A stretch of 49,048 nt of DNA from contig RFGV01000266.1 of assembly GCA_003696605.1 (NCBI GenBank), positions 1-49,048 on the forward strand, written 5' to 3'. Positions 1-10,455 of this stretch are shown one piece after another. The stretch is from Chloroflexota bacterium (GTDB lineage Bacteria > Chloroflexota > Anaerolineae > Promineifilales > Promineifilaceae). A model generated the notes under the pieces. That model was not told the DNA's origin. It was given only the letters and a program-made list of their open reading frames with translations, and did no database searches. The position numbers and the translations under genes were made by a program. The first letter of the stretch is position 1. The number at the start of each line of letters is the position of its first letter.

Positions 1-363
1 AATCACTGGCACCCGACTATACTTTGCCAATTCCAAAATATGCGCATGATCAAACACTCGCGCCATAATTCCATCCACATACCCCGACAAAACCCGAGCC
101 ACATCCGCCACACTCTCTCGCCCCCCCATCTTAATCTCATTTGGCGACAAATAAAAAGCATATCCCCCCAAATGCACCATCCCCATTTCAAATGAAACAC
201 GTGTCCGCAACGACGGCTTCTGAAAAACCAATGCCAGACTCTTCCCCTTCAGCAACGGCTTGTTCCCCCCCTCCCGCCATTCTGCCTTCAACTTCATCGC
301 TAAATGAAGCAAATTATACAACTCATCAGAAGTCAAATCGGCAATGCTAATGAAATGTTTCAA
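1..363 (-). CDS. argF: Ornithine carbamoyltransferase, N-terminal part (runs off the left edge)
   Basis: Enzyme of arginine synthesis that makes citrulline from ornithine and carbamoyl phosphate in the cytoplasm. Only the first 121 codons are present. The translation begins [11 protein letters not shown] and contains [11 protein letters not shown], the carbamoyl-phosphate-binding S-x-R-T-R loop, followed by [16 protein letters not shown] and a polar-domain stretch ending at VPVI. The order and spacing match the OTCase/ATCase family, and the DLT/ELYNLL start favours OTCase. The start is TTG at 363-361: an AGGAG lies 8 nt upstream, whereas the nearby ATG opens a frame that stops after three codons. 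Aspartate carbamoyltransferase is the alternative; the C-terminal half lies outside the window. Confidence 0.88.
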   Translation of the reverse strand, partial: MKHFISIADLTSDELYNLLHLAMKLKAEWREGGNKPLLKGKSLALVFQKPSLRTRVSFEMGMVHLGGYAFYLSPNEIKMGGRESVADVARVLSGYVDGIMARVFDHAHILELAKYSRVPVI

Positions 364-768
364 TTTTTCATCTCCTGGCTTAAATATCTGACAGTTCATT
401 TTCAAAATATTCGACAGAATGAACTACCAAACCTCAACATATCGCAATTTTCCATTCACCAAATTTCAAACCATAACACACCCACATTATGGAAAATCAG
501 GTAAATGCTTTCGCTCAACACCACATTCAGCACACTTGCAAGATTAGTATATCACAGCCAAAAGTAAGAAGGAAAGTATCCACCCCTTGTAAATAAACAT
601 AACCTTGACGTCACTAACAGTTATGGTAAGATAATCTCACCAGAGGGGATGTCACTACCGGTAATCAGGAATCCGGAGTCGGTTATCAGTTACACAAACC
701 GGCTATGTTAGGATTACCGAGATACAGGTATCGTTCCGTCCTGTTTTGGGCAAAAAGGTAGGTGACAT
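364..768. promoter_or_regulatory. Divergent intergenic region with promoter for the 769 gene
   Basis: No gene is supported here. On the plus strand TTGACG (605-610), a 16-bp spacer and TAAGAT (627-632) form a sigma70-like promoter pointing at the gene at 769. Downstream of it CGGTAATC (about 659) and GATTACCG (about 712) form an inverted repeat, and GATAC-AG-GTATC is a short perfect hairpin close to the start codon; both could affect the leader. On the argF side GTTCATT (394-400) and AATGAAC (418-424) form an inverted repeat that could be an operator for argF. That last point is only a suggestion. Confidence 0.4.
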
Positions 769-1800
769 ATGGACTTTATTCAAAAACGCCCTGGCTTATC
801 TGTCCTATTGGCTTTTGCCGTTGGCCTTTTCATTGGTCTGGTTGTACTTGGTTGGTGGCTTTGGCCAGTTGAATGGACAGGTGCCGGGCCAGGTGAGCTT
901 TCAGAAGCCGACCAGGCATTGTATGTGCGTGCTGTTGCCGAGCGTTATTCATTTGACGGAAACGCAGAAAAAGTACGCGAGGCCCTGGGCAGCTGGGGAG
1001 GTGACGCAGTGGCCTGTCGTCTGGCACAATCTTCCACCGCTCCAGACGATAGAGCCCGCCTGGAAGCAGTAGCGGCCGTTATCAATGGACAGGGCTGCGC
1101 CCCATTTGCACAAGAATCTCCCACCACCTCCGCACCACAACAAGAAGGAGGTAACAACTTCCTGACCCTTATACTAGGGCTAATTCTGTTTATCCTCTTG
1201 GGAGCAATTCTTGTTGTTTTGCGCCGTCGCCGTGAATTAATGGCTGGTGTCGGTCCTGCTGCGATAGAAGTCCCTGACTCTGCCCCTATTTCAACCGGTG
1301 AGGAAGCAACTGCTATCCCATTAGCCCGCTTCCAAACCACCTATAACTTTGGTCACGATGCCTACGATGATTCCTTTAGCATCGAAACGGCCGAAGGCGA
1401 GTTTCTGGGTGAATGCGGCGTAGGCATTTCCGAATCAATTGGCGCCGACACACCCAAAAACGTGACAGCCTTTGAAGTATGGCTATTTGACAAAAATGAT
1501 ATTCGCACTGTAACGAAAGTGGTTATGAGTGACCACGCCTTTTTCGATGAAGCCCTAAAGGCCAAGCTGGCCCCTAAAGGAGAACCAGTGCTGGCCCGAG
1601 AAAATGAAGTGATTGTACTGGAAACAGCATCATTGATTATCAATGCAGAGATTAAAGAGATGGTATATGGAACGGCCGAATCCCTCCCCCCCCAAAGCTA
1701 CTTCGAACGCATGACCATCGAACTCTCTGCCTGGGCTAAAGAAGGTGAATACCCCGAACCAGATGTTCAGGGACGTGTTGACGAGATCATGAACTACTAA
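769..1800 (+). CDS. Two-helix membrane protein of unknown function
   Basis: A 343-residue protein I cannot assign to a family. It opens with a short basic stretch and a strong transmembrane segment (residues about 9-32, ending in WWLWP). A small extracytoplasmic region follows with an alanine-rich helical part and two cysteines (near 82 and 108), then a Ser/Thr/Gln linker, a second transmembrane segment (about 130-150) closed by RRRRE, and a mainly acidic C-terminal domain of about 190 residues with alternating beta-like segments. The topology places the large C-terminal domain in the cytoplasm. Start ATG at 769 is preceded by GGTAGGTGA. It is a single-gene unit, with its own promoter and a terminator at 1821-1860. 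A membrane-anchored scaffold or regulator is possible but unsupported. Confidence 0.85.
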   Translation: MDFIQKRPGLSVLLAFAVGLFIGLVVLGWWLWPVEWTGAGPGELSEADQALYVRAVAERYSFDGNAEKVREALGSWGGDAVACRLAQSSTAPDDRARLEAVAAVINGQGCAPFAQESPTTSAPQQEGGNNFLTLILGLILFILLGAILVVLRRRRELMAGVGPAAIEVPDSAPISTGEEATAIPLARFQTTYNFGHDAYDDSFSIETAEGEFLGECGVGISESIGADTPKNVTAFEVWLFDKNDIRTVTKVVMSDHAFFDEALKAKLAPKGEPVLARENEVIVLETASLIINAEIKEMVYGTAESLPPQSYFERMTIELSAWAKEGEYPEPDVQGRVDEIMNY

Positions 1801-1820
1801 ACCCCACCCGTCTCCACCCC

Positions 1821-1860
1821 AAAGGCACAGCCGCCTATCTCAACGGCTGTGCCTTTTTAT
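1821..1860 (+). terminator. Rho-independent terminator
   Basis: GGCACAGCCG pairs perfectly with CGGCTGTGCC (10 bp, about 10-nt loop) and is followed by TTTTTATTTT. It ends the gene at 769-1800. On the opposite strand, downstream of dgt, the hairpin is not followed by a good T run. Confidence 0.9.
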
Positions 1861-1889
1861 TTTCCAACAACCCTCTACAAACCACCCGC

Positions 1890-3044
1890 TCAAGCACGCA
1901 CATACGGATCAAACAACTTTTGCCACTCATCCAGTGCATACCGATCCGTCATACCAGCAATATAATCCGTCACCACACGCGGTAAAGGCGTATCCTTCAA
2001 CCGTTCCTGCGTCGAAGCCGGCAACATTTTCGGCTCCTTCATATACGCCTCAAAAATCTGCGAAATAAACCGCTCCGCCTTCACCTGCATCCGCATCAAA
2101 CGATAATGACGGTACATCCGCTCCAGCAAAAACCGCTTCAGTTCCCGTATCTTCTCCCCAAACTCCGGCGAATACCCTACCAAATTCTCCGAATGCAACT
2201 GCACCTTGTCTGGCGAATCAATCTGATGCTTTGCCAATTGTGCAGCCGTATGCTGCAAAACATCCGTAACCGACACACCAATCAACTCTCGAATCAGCTC
2301 ATGCCGTACAATAGACGTAAACGTATGCCCATTCTTCCAGCCAATTGCTTCAGTCAAGTCTTGCCAGATAGCCAAATCAGACAAATCATACGGCGTAAAC
2401 AAACCTGCTCGTAATCCATCATCCAAATCATGGGCATCATAAGCAATTTCATCAGCCAGATTAGCTATCTGTGCTTCTAGCGATGCTCGACGCTCAGGTG
2501 CATAATCACCAGCATCACTTTTATCATAATCCGTTTCATGTTTGATCATGCCCTCTCTGGTTTCATAAGTTAAGTTTAGGCCATCAAAATCAGGATATCG
2601 CTTTTCCAGTTTTGTAACGATGCGATAGCTTTGGGTATTGTGATTAAAGCCACCATATTCCTGCATAAGCTGATTAAGCGCATGTTCGCCAGCGTGCCCA
2701 AACGGTGGATGCCCCAAATCATGCGCCAGGCAAATCGCTTCAGTCAAATCCTGATTAACTCCTAGCCCACGTGCCAGCGAACGCCCTAATTGCGCCACTT
2801 CCAGCGTGTGAGTCAATCGGGTACGGTAGTGATCGCCTTCGTAAAAAACAAACACCTGTGTTTTGTATTCCAGCCTGCGGAAAGCAGTCGTATGGATAAT
2901 CCGATCCCGATCTCGCTCAAATGCGGTACGTGTGGCCGATTCTTTTTCCGGGTAAACACGTCCTTTAGAATCAGCGCTTTTGAGGGCATAGGGAGCCAAC
3001 ACCTGGGATTCTATTGCTTCTAAATGTTCTCTTTTGCGTATCAT
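1890..3044 (-). CDS. dgt: dGTP triphosphohydrolase-like HD protein
   Basis: Hydrolyses deoxynucleoside triphosphates (classically dGTP to deoxyguanosine and triphosphate), so it affects dNTP pools. The 384-residue product has the complete metal-binding HD signature: RTRLTHTLEV (His about 79), AHDLGHPPFGHAGE (HD at 108-109), and later ANLADEIAYDAHD with the distal Asp. The N-terminal RDRIIHTTAFRRLEYKTQVF is the usual dGTPase start, and the length fits the short bacterial class. Start ATG 3044 has GGAAG upstream. It is monocistronic and divergent from the LysM gene. Substrate preference within this family cannot be read from sequence. Confidence 0.93.
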   Translation of the reverse strand: MIRKREHLEAIESQVLAPYALKSADSKGRVYPEKESATRTAFERDRDRIIHTTAFRRLEYKTQVFVFYEGDHYRTRLTHTLEVAQLGRSLARGLGVNQDLTEAICLAHDLGHPPFGHAGEHALNQLMQEYGGFNHNTQSYRIVTKLEKRYPDFDGLNLTYETREGMIKHETDYDKSDAGDYAPERRASLEAQIANLADEIAYDAHDLDDGLRAGLFTPYDLSDLAIWQDLTEAIGWKNGHTFTSIVRHELIRELIGVSVTDVLQHTAAQLAKHQIDSPDKVQLHSENLVGYSPEFGEKIRELKRFLLERMYRHYRLMRMQVKAERFISQIFEAYMKEPKMLPASTQERLKDTPLPRVVTDYIAGMTDRYALDEWQKLFDPYVRA

Positions 3045-3381
3045 TTGTGTACTTCCTTTCTTTTACTGGATATGCCTAAATCAGGCTTGTCCTTTTGTTA
3101 ATATTATGTCTTGTTTTTCCTCTGTCGTGATATGATAAAGGAAACAGGGTATTGTGTTAAGCGAGTATCGGCTTCTCAGGAACACAGAGATTGCAGGAAA
3201 TTTTCTGACTATTACTGTTCGCTTTATTTGCGAAACTCTGTATTATCTCGGTAAATCTCCGCGTTCTAAAAGAGTTTCAACATAAATTTTGTGCAGTCAC
3301 TTATTTTTTTGGATAAAGGCAAGTTTAGCATAATCGAAAACCGTTGCCTATTTGTCTGTTGTGGCCGGAAGAGGGAGAAGA
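3045..3381. other. Divergent intergenic region between dgt and the LysM gene
   Basis: About 340 bp of AT-rich DNA without a supported gene. It must hold the promoters of both flanking genes, but no box pair is convincing. Two small hairpins are visible: GCCT-AAATC-AGGC near 3078 and TTCGC-TTTATT-GCGAA near 3219. Confidence 0.35.
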
Positions 3382-4032
3382 ATGTCCAGAATCAGGGTAA
3401 GCAGAATGGCTGTGGTAATATTGGGGGCAGCAGTATTGGGGGTGGGGACGTTGCTGGCTGTGTTTGTTCTCAGTAATCGCCCGGCAGGTACGAGTGGTTT
3501 GTCTGCGGAGACTGTTACGGTAGCTGGGGAAACGGTATTGGTGGCCAGAGATCCACAAAAGGCTGTCAGGTTGGTGGGGAATGTTGGAGAAGCGCCATCT
3601 GAACAGGGACAACCTTTACCGCCTGCCCCAGAACAACAACCAACCACTTTGCCCGCACCTACGGAAACGCCTGTACCAACGCCTATACCAACAGCTACGC
3701 CTGTGCCGGAGCCGGTTGTTTTTATAGACTATACGGTTCAGCCAAATGATAGTTTGTATGGTATTGCGTTACGCCCGGACACGTCTATTGCGCTGATGGC
3801 GCATTATGGTATTGACCAGGAGGATTTGGTGCCTGGTGAGGTGATTAAGTTGCCAGTGGGGAATCCAGCGTATTGTCCGGAAAATTTACAGCCGTATGCA
3901 GTGGGTGAGGGGGATACGGCGTTTAGTATTGCACGGCAGTTTGGTATTACGGCTGATCAGTTGCGGGAGTTTAATGGTTTGGATGAGGATTATACGGTGT
4001 ATGTGGCGACGATTATTTGTGTGCCGCGGTAG
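3382..4032 (+). CDS. Membrane-anchored LysM protein
   Basis: A 216-residue cell-envelope protein that should bind peptidoglycan or another GlcNAc polymer. Residues 1-8 are basic, 9-31 form a transmembrane or uncleaved signal segment, and about 70-112 is a Pro/Thr-rich extended linker with TPVPTPIPT-type repeats. Two LysM domains follow: 116-159 (YTVQPNDSLYGIAL) and 171-215 (YAVGEGDTAFSIARQFGIT...NGL). Start ATG 3382 is chosen because GAGGGAGAAGA directly precedes it; an in-frame TTG 30 nt upstream lacks a site. No catalytic domain is present, so it is probably an adhesin or scaffold. The stop is followed immediately by an AACGGCCGTT palindrome. Confidence 0.9.
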   Translation: MSRIRVSRMAVVILGAAVLGVGTLLAVFVLSNRPAGTSGLSAETVTVAGETVLVARDPQKAVRLVGNVGEAPSEQGQPLPPAPEQQPTTLPAPTETPVPTPIPTATPVPEPVVFIDYTVQPNDSLYGIALRPDTSIALMAHYGIDQEDLVPGEVIKLPVGNPAYCPENLQPYAVGEGDTAFSIARQFGITADQLREFNGLDEDYTVYVATIICVPR

Positions 4033-4073
4033 CAACGGCCGTTTCCCGTCCGTTCTCTCTGAAGCATTTCAGG

Positions 4074-4079
4074 TATAAT
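4074..4079 (+). promoter_or_regulatory. Probable -10 box for the 4121-pgk operon
   Basis: A perfect TATAAT 42 bp before the start at 4121. The -35 region is weak. The palindrome at 4034-4043 lies at about the -35/-40 position. Confidence 0.5.
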
Positions 4080-4120
4080 ACCTTCACAATTTTAACTTTT
4101 TTATCAGGTAAACATTTTGT

Positions 4121-4996
4121 ATGATTACTGAAGACATTATTTGGGAAGAGGTTTGGCCGGTTGTAGAGCGGTTAATCCAGGCAACTCTGGCAGAAGACAA
4201 CAATCAGATAGCTGCCCTGGTTATGCCAGGAGAACAGGCCGCTGATATGTTGGATTTGTTTGGGTTTGCGGTCTTCGATATTCTGCTCAAGACTGTACTG
4301 GGGCGAGAACGGTTGGGATTGAGTCGAGCAATTGAAGCAGACAACGGCCGTTTTGTATTCATTGAATACGCCTGGCCTGATCCAGCCTCCCCAGACAACA
4401 GTTACACAGCTGCCGACGTCGTCTCTGTTAAACTCACCCGCCACCAAAATCAGTGGCACATTGTAGAAATCAACCCGGCCACAGCCGATCTCCCCCTTAC
4501 TGGCCCACGCGCGCGCGGCATCCTGACCACCAGCAAAATCCTCAGTGAAAAAGACAAAGTACCTGCCGAACCGTGGATACTTCCCATCGCCCTCTACGCC
4601 GGCTTGCTCCAGCTCCCTTTGCAGCCTACAGCCATGCAAGACCCCGTAGAAGAGTTGCTATTACCAGGCCTGCAACACCGCACTTATGGCGTTATGTCCC
4701 TTATCCGAGCACGACGCCTGTGGCGCGATTTCCGAAAAGTTGCCACACCATCTCTGGAAAAACCTGCTGCCTGGGCAGCTGCGGTAGAATTTATCATGAA
4801 CGAACAAAATATGCGTGATCTTACTCAAGCGGCTGTTGGCAAACAGTATAAAGTTGGCCTTGCCAGCCTCGTACCACGCATCAAACAAATCAAAAAAGCC
4901 CTCAATATTCAGGGGTTGGATGAACGGTACACAGATATTCAGTCCACCCAGATTGTTTATAAAGATGACCACCAACACAACAACGGCGAGTCTTGA
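4121..4996 (+). CDS. Hypothetical protein upstream of pgk
   Basis: A 291-residue soluble protein I do not recognise. The N-terminal 130 residues look like an alpha+beta domain resembling SnoaL/NTF2-type folds in pattern: helix, then [11 protein letters not shown], then [20 protein letters not shown], which reads like the closing strands of such a fold. The middle, from [13 protein letters not shown], is helical, and the C-terminus is basic and helical ([21 protein letters not shown]). No membrane segment or signal is present. The gene ends 28 bp before pgk on the same strand with no terminator between, so the two are probably co-transcribed. The NTF2-like suggestion rests only on residue pattern. 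Confidence 0.8.
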   Translation: MITEDIIWEEVWPVVERLIQATLAEDNNQIAALVMPGEQAADMLDLFGFAVFDILLKTVLGRERLGLSRAIEADNGRFVFIEYAWPDPASPDNSYTAADVVSVKLTRHQNQWHIVEINPATADLPLTGPRARGILTTSKILSEKDKVPAEPWILPIALYAGLLQLPLQPTAMQDPVEELLLPGLQHRTYGVMSLIRARRLWRDFRKVATPSLEKPAAWAAAVEFIMNEQNMRDLTQAAVGKQYKVGLASLVPRIKQIKKALNIQGLDERYTDIQSTQIVYKDDHQHNNGES

Positions 4997-5024
4997 AAAA
5001 CGGCCGTTTACAGGAAGGAACAAA

Positions 5025-6242
5025 ATGAACAAAAAAACAATTCGTGACATTGACATTCGTGGCAAAAAAGTCCTTGTTCGCGTAGATTTCAACGTTCCCC
5101 TCAGCAGCAAGAACCCCGACGACCATATCACCGTCACCGACGACACCCGCATTCAAGCCGCCATGCCTACCCTGAACTACTTGCTAGAACATGGTGCAGC
5201 CCTCATCCTCTGCTCCCATCTGGGGCGCCCCAAATCAGATGCTGACAAACAATATGCCATGAACCCCGTCGCCCGGCGACTCAGCGAGCTAATCGACCGA
5301 CCAGTACAAAAAATGGACGAGGTTGTGGGAGAATCAGTCACAGCTGCTGTTAGCCAAATGAAACCCGGTGACATTATTTTGCTGGAAAACACCCGCTTTC
5401 ACCCCGGCGAAAAGAAAAATGACCCACAACTTTCACGACAACTGGCCGCACTGGCCGATGTCTATGTTAACGATGCGTTTGGGTCGGCCCACCGTGCCCA
5501 CGCCAGTACAGAAGGTGTGGCTCGCGCCATGCGTGCCAAAGGTGGACCAGCTGTGGCCGGATTTCTGATGGAAAAAGAGTTAACCGCACTGGGAACGGCC
5601 GTTACCAATCCACCCCATCCCTACATCGCCATCATGGGCGGCGCCAAAATCTCCGACAAAATCAAACTCATCGAAAACCTGCTCCAAAAAGCTGACAAAA
5701 TCCTCATCGGCGGCGGCATGGCCAACACCTTTCTAAAAGCCCAGGGACATCACATGGGTAAATCCCTCGTTGAACAAGACGCCCTGGACGAAGCCAAACG
5801 CCTCCTCCACCTCGCCGGCAACCGCCTCCTACTCCCCGTAGATCTTGTCGTTGCCGACCAATTTGCCGCCGACGCCCATGCCGAAATCGTCGAAGTTTGG
5901 GGCGTCCCCCCAGAAAGCATGGCTCTAGACATCGGTCCCAACACCCTGGAACAATTCTACCTGGAACTGCAAGGCGCACGCCTTGTTGTATGGAACGGCC
6001 CAATGGGCGTATTCGAGTTCGACCAATTTGCCCAAGGCACCAACAAACTCGCCCTCTTACTAGCCGAATTGGTAGAAACAGGCACCCAAGTAATTATTGG
6101 TGGTGGTGATTCTGCTGCCGCCGTCACCAAAGCTGGCCTTGCCGACAAAATGAGTCACGTCAGCACAGGTGGTGGCGCCAGCCTGGAACTATTAGAAGGA
6201 AAAACCCTGCCCGGCATCGCCGTATTAGACGACAAAGCATAA
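5025..6242 (+). CDS. pgk: Phosphoglycerate kinase
   Basis: Glycolytic and gluconeogenic enzyme that transfers phosphate between 1,3-bisphosphoglycerate and ADP. The 405-residue product has the family N-terminus [11 protein letters not shown] (substrate-binding Asp), the basic patch SHLGRPK, the [11 protein letters not shown] loop, [12 protein letters not shown], and the C-terminal nucleotide-binding motifs GPMGVFE and GGGDSAAAV (Ser where Thr is usual). Length and domain order are normal. Start ATG 5025 is preceded by AGGAAGGA; the frame is open further upstream but overlaps the preceding gene. A palindrome (4999-5008) fills most of the 28-bp gap before it. A strong terminator follows at 6270-6306. 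Confidence 0.97.
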   Translation: MNKKTIRDIDIRGKKVLVRVDFNVPLSSKNPDDHITVTDDTRIQAAMPTLNYLLEHGAALILCSHLGRPKSDADKQYAMNPVARRLSELIDRPVQKMDEVVGESVTAAVSQMKPGDIILLENTRFHPGEKKNDPQLSRQLAALADVYVNDAFGSAHRAHASTEGVARAMRAKGGPAVAGFLMEKELTALGTAVTNPPHPYIAIMGGAKISDKIKLIENLLQKADKILIGGGMANTFLKAQGHHMGKSLVEQDALDEAKRLLHLAGNRLLLPVDLVVADQFAADAHAEIVEVWGVPPESMALDIGPNTLEQFYLELQGARLVVWNGPMGVFEFDQFAQGTNKLALLLAELVETGTQVIIGGGDSAAAVTKAGLADKMSHVSTGGGASLELLEGKTLPGIAVLDDKA

Positions 6243-6269
6243 TGACAACCAATAAACTCACAAATTCAA

Positions 6270-6306
6270 AACGGGATGGGCTGACTTATATCTCCCATCC
6301 CGTTTT
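6270..6306 (+). terminator. Rho-independent terminator after pgk
   Basis: ACGGGATGGG and CCCATCCCGT form a 10-bp stem with a 12-nt loop, followed by TTTTTATT. An A run precedes the stem, so it could act weakly on the other strand as well. Confidence 0.9.
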
Positions 6307-6546
6307 TATTGCAACTTGCCCATCCTAAAAACTTTATCAACCCTATTCCCAAAACAATCACGACAAGCCCGAAAAGAAGCATTCGAATCTGAAACAGATT
6401 TGAAGATATGACCAAACACTTGCAATATTGAACACGCCTTACCCGAAGAATTCCCGTAAGCACTCGCCAAACAAGAATCAGACAGCAAATATTGACTTTC
6501 ATCCCCATAACCTATACACTACCTGTCACAACAACCTTATAAAAAG
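6307..6546 (+). promoter_or_regulatory. metH leader region with promoter
   Basis: About 240 bp of AT-rich DNA between the pgk terminator and the riboswitch. TTGACT (6492-6497), a 17-bp spacer and TACACT (6515-6520) form a plausible promoter; transcription would start near 6527, about 20 nt before the aptamer. The rest shows no convincing gene. Confidence 0.5.
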
Positions 6547-6650
6547 ACTCATCCAGAGAGGTGGAGGGACCGGCCCTGTGAAACCTCGGCAACCACCGCC
6601 AGCGTGCGGCAGGTGCCAATTCCGGCAGACAATGGTCTGAAAGATGAGAG
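6547..6650 (+). ncRNA. SAM-I (S-box) riboswitch aptamer
   Basis: Contains the conserved S-box elements in order: P1 5' strand CTCATC (6548-6553), AGAGNGGTGGAGGGA, GGCCC, TGAAACCTCGGCAACC, AGGTGCCAATTCC, GGCAGACAATGGTCTG and the closing GAAAGATGAG (P1 3' strand, 6643-6648). It senses S-adenosylmethionine and sits directly upstream of metH. The P1 3' strand AAGATGAGAG (6641-6650) is perfectly complementary over 10 nt to CTCTCATCTT in the terminator 5' arm. Low SAM therefore allows an antiterminator, and bound SAM frees the terminator. This is the standard OFF-switch layout. Confidence 0.97.
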
Positions 6651-6663
6651 ACAGGCAAACAAC

Positions 6664-6697
6664 AACCTCTCATCTTGGTGAGAGGTTCTTTTTTTGT
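6664..6697 (+). terminator. SAM-regulated intrinsic terminator
   Basis: AACCTCTCA and TGAGAGGTT form a 9-bp stem with a 6-nt loop, followed by CTTTTTTT. Its 5' arm is the partner of the riboswitch P1 3' strand, making it the expression platform for metH. Confidence 0.95.
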
Positions 6698-6728
6698 ATT
6701 TCGGCAACCGTCGGAAGGAGTAAACACT

Positions 6729-9700
6729 GTGACAGATCGAATCAATCAGCTTAAAAAAGCATTGCAAACACGGATTCTTATTCTGGATGGCGCAATGGGG
6801 ACGATGATCCAGAGTTATCAGCTGGATGAAACCGGGTATCGGGGGAAACGGTTTGCGGATTTTCCATATGACTTGCGTGGGAATAATGATTTACTAAATC
6901 TGACGCAACCGGATATTGTTCGGGCAATTCACGCTGCTTATCTGGAAGCAGGGGCAGATATTATTGAGACGAATACCTTTAATGCGAATGCGATTTCACA
7001 GGCGGATTATCATCTTTCACATTTGGCGTATGAAATGAATTATGAGGCGGCGCGATTGGCGCGCGAAACGGCCGATTCCTTCACCCATCAAACACCAGCC
7101 AAACCCCGCTTCGTGGCCGGTGCCCTTGGCCCCACCAACCGCACTGCCTCCATCTCCCCCGACGTCAACGATCCCGGTTACCGCAACGTTACCTTTGACC
7201 AGCTAGTTGCCGCCTATGCTGATGCTGCCCGTGGCCTCATTGATGGCGGCGCCGACATCCTGTTAGTTGAAACTATTTTCGACACCCTCAACGCCAAAGC
7301 AGCTATCTTCGCCATCCAATCCGTTTTTGACGAAAAGGGAGTAACCCTTCCCATTATGATTTCTGGCACAATCACTGATGCCAGTGGCCGCACCCTCTCT
7401 GGCCAGACTACCGAAGCCTTCTGGAATGCCATTCGACATGCCGAACCACTTATTGTAGGGCTAAACTGTGCTTTGGGAGCGCGCGATTTACGGGCATACA
7501 TTCAGGAGCTTTCCCAAATCGCCGATACCTATGTCAGTGTTTATCCCAATGCTGGCTTACCAAACGAATTTGGGGAATACGACGACACACCCGAAAACAT
7601 GACGGCCGTTCTGCGAGAATTTGCCGAAAGCGGTTTCGTCAACGTTGTAGGTGGCTGCTGTGGCACAACACCAGCGCACATCCGCGCCTTCGCCCAGGCC
7701 ATTTCCCATCTCCCCCCGCGTCCCATTCCCCAAATCCCCCGTCAATGTCGCCTCAGCGGGCTTGAGCCCCTCAATATCAGTCGAGAACTCAATTTTGTCA
7801 ACATCGGCGAACGCACCAACGTCACCGGCTCACGCCGTTTCGCCCGCCTCATCCGCGAAGGCAACTACGAAGAAGCCCTGAACGTCGCCCGCCAGCAGGT
7901 AGAAAACGGGGCGCAAATGATTGATGTCAACATGGATGAAGGTATGCTGGATGCGGAAGCAGCTATGGTACGCTTCCTGAATCTCATCGCGACTGAACCA
8001 GACATTGCCCGTGTCCCTGTTGTTATTGATTCTTCCAAATGGTCGGTTATCGAAGCCGGGTTGAAATGTATTCAGGGTAAAGGCGTCGTCAATTCCATTA
8101 GCCTGAAGGAAGGAGAAGCCGAATTTATCCGACAGGCCAAACTGGCCCGCCGGTATGGTGCGGCCGTTATCGTTATGGCGTTCGACGAACAGGGGCAGGC
8201 TGATACAGTGGACCGAAAAATTGAGATTTGCCAGCGTGCCTATCGCATCCTGACCGAACAAGTCAATTTTCCGCCCGAAGACATTATTTTTGACCCTAAT
8301 ATTTTTGCAATTGCCACAGGCATTGAAGAACACAATGAATATGGCAAGGCCTTTATAGAAGCCACTCGCTGGATAAAACAAAACTTGCCTCACGCACTGG
8401 TAAGTGGCGGGGTCAGTAATATCTCATTCTCGTTTCGAGGCAACAATGTTGTCCGCGAAGCTATCCATTCTGTCTTTTTGTATCACGCTATTCAGGCTGG
8501 CATGGATATGGGCATTGTCAATGCAGGACAGTTGGCCATTTATGAAGAGCTAGACCCGGAATTACGGCAATTGATTGAAGATGTTTTATTCAATCGCCGA
8601 GCAGATGCGACAGAACGGCTGGTGGCTTATGCGGAAACAGTGAAAGGCCAAACCAGGGAGAAAAAGGAAACAGTTGCCTGGCGCTCCTGGCCTGTGGAGA
8701 AACGGCTGGCGCATGCCCTGGTTCAGGGGATTAATGAGTATATTATAGAAGATACGGAAGAAGCCCGGCAGAAAATGGAACGGCCGTTACACGTCATCGA
8801 AGGTCCCCTCATGGACGGCATGAACATCGTCGGCGATCTTTTTGGCTCTGGCAAAATGTTCCTGCCCCAAGTTGTCAAAAGCGCCCGTGTCATGAAACAG
8901 GCTGTTGCCCACCTCATCCCCTATCTGGAAGCCGAAAAAATCGAACGCGGCTTACAAAACCAATCACATGGCAAAATCCTGCTGGCCACCGTCAAGGGTG
9001 ACGTGCACGACATTGGCAAAAATATCGTCGGCGTCGTACTGCAATGTAACGGATACGAAGTCATTGACCTGGGCGTCATGGTTCCAGCCGCAAAAATTCT
9101 GGAAACTGCCCTCACCGAAAAGGTGGACGTAATTGGCCTGAGTGGACTTATCACACCATCGTTAGAAGAAATGCGACACGTTGCCCGCGAAATGGAACGA
9201 GAAGGTTTTACCATCCCCTTGCTCATTGGGGGGGCCACAACATCCAAAATCCACACGGCTGTAAAAATTGCACCTGAATACAGCGGGCCGGTCATCCATG
9301 TTACCGATGCTTCCCGTGCTGTGGGGATTGTCTCTGCTTTGCTCAGTGAGACCCAAAAAGACGCCTTGTTGGCAGATGTGCGGGCTGAATATGAGGCAAT
9401 TCGCCAGCAACATGCAGGCAGGCGGGCGCGAAGCCGGTTGGCCTCATTGAGTGAAGCCCGGCGCAACCACTTCCGGACAAACTGGCACAGCTACCGACCC
9501 CCTGTGCCCACTTTGCCGGGTTTGCATACATTCGATGCCTACGATCTGAATATTCTGCGCCAATACATTGATTGGACACCATTCTTTCAGGCGTGGGAGC
9601 TGAGTGGAAAATTTCCGCATATTCTGCAAGATGCGACTGTGGGGGAAACAGCTACGCGTCTTTATCAGGATGCACAGACAATGCTGGATGATATTATTCG

Positions 9701-10442
9701 TGAGAATTGGCTGACAGCACGGGGGGTAATTGGGCTGTTTCCGGCAAATAGTGTGGGCGATGATGTGGAAATTTATGCTGATGAGGCACGACAAAGTGTG
9801 ATAACGGCCGTTCACTTCTTGCGCCAGCAAATGCAAAAACCTCCCGGACGCCCTAACTATTGCCTGGCCGACTACATTGCGCCCAAAGAAACCGGCATAC
9901 CCGACTATCTCGGCCTGTTCGTTGTCACCGCTGGCATTGGACTGCCAGAAAAAGTAGCCGAATTTGAAGACAATCATGATGACTACCATGCCATTTTGCT
10001 CAAAGCACTGGCCGACAGATTGGCCGAAGCGTTTGCCGAACATTTACATGAGCGGGTACGGCGTGAATTTTGGGGCTATGCACCAGACGAAACACTCACC
10101 AATGAGGAGTTGATTGCTGAAAGTTATCGTGGAATTCGGCCTGCGCCAGGTTATCCAGCCTGCCCTGACCACACGGAAAAGCAGCTCATTTTCCATCTTT
10201 TGCATGCATCTGCCCATACAGGTGTTTCATTGACTGAGAGTTTCGCCATGTGGCCAGCGGCGTCTGTTTCTGGCTATTATTTTGCCCATCCGGAAGCCCG
10301 CTATTTTGGTGTGGGGCGGATAGGGCGTGATCAGGTAGCAGATTATGCCCAACGCAAAGGGATGTCTGTTGCTGAGGTGGAACGGTGGCTGGCCTCTAAT
10401 CTGGCTTATGAGCAGGAGCCGGAAGTGGCAGCAGTTGTGTGA
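6729..10442 (+). CDS. metH: Cobalamin-dependent methionine synthase
   Basis: Transfers a methyl group from methyltetrahydrofolate via cobalamin to homocysteine. At 1237 residues it is full length, with all four modules. The homocysteine domain (about 1-325) has DGAMGTMIQ and the zinc ligands in GLNCALGA and VGGCCGT. The pterin domain (about 340-600) has [12 protein letters not shown] and [10 protein letters not shown]. The cobalamin domain (about 640-890) has the base-off ligand motif [14 protein letters not shown]. The C-terminal SAM-binding activation domain (about 900-1237) has [14 protein letters not shown]. The start is GTG 6729, with AAGGAG 8 nt upstream. The upstream riboswitch terminates transcription when SAM is plentiful. 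Palindromes at 7602, 8780 and 9804 sit inside the reading frame. Confidence 0.98.
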   Translation: MTDRINQLKKALQTRILILDGAMGTMIQSYQLDETGYRGKRFADFPYDLRGNNDLLNLTQPDIVRAIHAAYLEAGADIIETNTFNANAISQADYHLSHLAYEMNYEAARLARETADSFTHQTPAKPRFVAGALGPTNRTASISPDVNDPGYRNVTFDQLVAAYADAARGLIDGGADILLVETIFDTLNAKAAIFAIQSVFDEKGVTLPIMISGTITDASGRTLSGQTTEAFWNAIRHAEPLIVGLNCALGARDLRAYIQELSQIADTYVSVYPNAGLPNEFGEYDDTPENMTAVLREFAESGFVNVVGGCCGTTPAHIRAFAQAISHLPPRPIPQIPRQCRLSGLEPLNISRELNFVNIGERTNVTGSRRFARLIREGNYEEALNVARQQVENGAQMIDVNMDEGMLDAEAAMVRFLNLIATEPDIARVPVVIDSSKWSVIEAGLKCIQGKGVVNSISLKEGEAEFIRQAKLARRYGAAVIVMAFDEQGQADTVDRKIEICQRAYRILTEQVNFPPEDIIFDPNIFAIATGIEEHNEYGKAFIEATRWIKQNLPHALVSGGVSNISFSFRGNNVVREAIHSVFLYHAIQAGMDMGIVNAGQLAIYEELDPELRQLIEDVLFNRRADATERLVAYAETVKGQTREKKETVAWRSWPVEKRLAHALVQGINEYIIEDTEEARQKMERPLHVIEGPLMDGMNIVGDLFGSGKMFLPQVVKSARVMKQAVAHLIPYLEAEKIERGLQNQSHGKILLATVKGDVHDIGKNIVGVVLQCNGYEVIDLGVMVPAAKILETALTEKVDVIGLSGLITPSLEEMRHVAREMEREGFTIPLLIGGATTSKIHTAVKIAPEYSGPVIHVTDASRAVGIVSALLSETQKDALLADVRAEYEAIRQQHAGRRARSRLASLSEARRNHFRTNWHSYRPPVPTLPGLHTFDAYDLNILRQYIDWTPFFQAWELSGKFPHILQDATVGETATRLYQDAQTMLDDIIRENWLTARGVIGLFPANSVGDDVEIYADEARQSVITAVHFLRQQMQKPPGRPNYCLADYIAPKETGIPDYLGLFVVTAGIGLPEKVAEFEDNHDDYHAILLKALADRLAEAFAEHLHERVRREFWGYAPDETLTNEELIAESYRGIRPAPGYPACPDHTEKQLIFHLLHASAHTGVSLTESFAMWPAASVSGYYFAHPEARYFGVGRIGRDQVADYAQRKGMSVAEVERWLASNLAYEQEPEVAAVV

Positions 10443-10455
10443 TGGGGAAGCCAGC

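Noticed and set aside
304-504. Short plus-strand frame in the argF upstream region
   Set aside because: It overlaps the argF start on the other strand and has no ribosome site or protein-like composition.
6266-6508. Small minus-strand reading frames between pgk and the riboswitch
   Set aside because: They overlap the pgk terminator and the metH promoter, have no ribosome site, and look like composition-driven open frames.
8921-9466. Long antisense frame within metH
   Set aside because: The opposite strand encodes the conserved cobalamin and activation domains; the antisense frame has no recognisable features.
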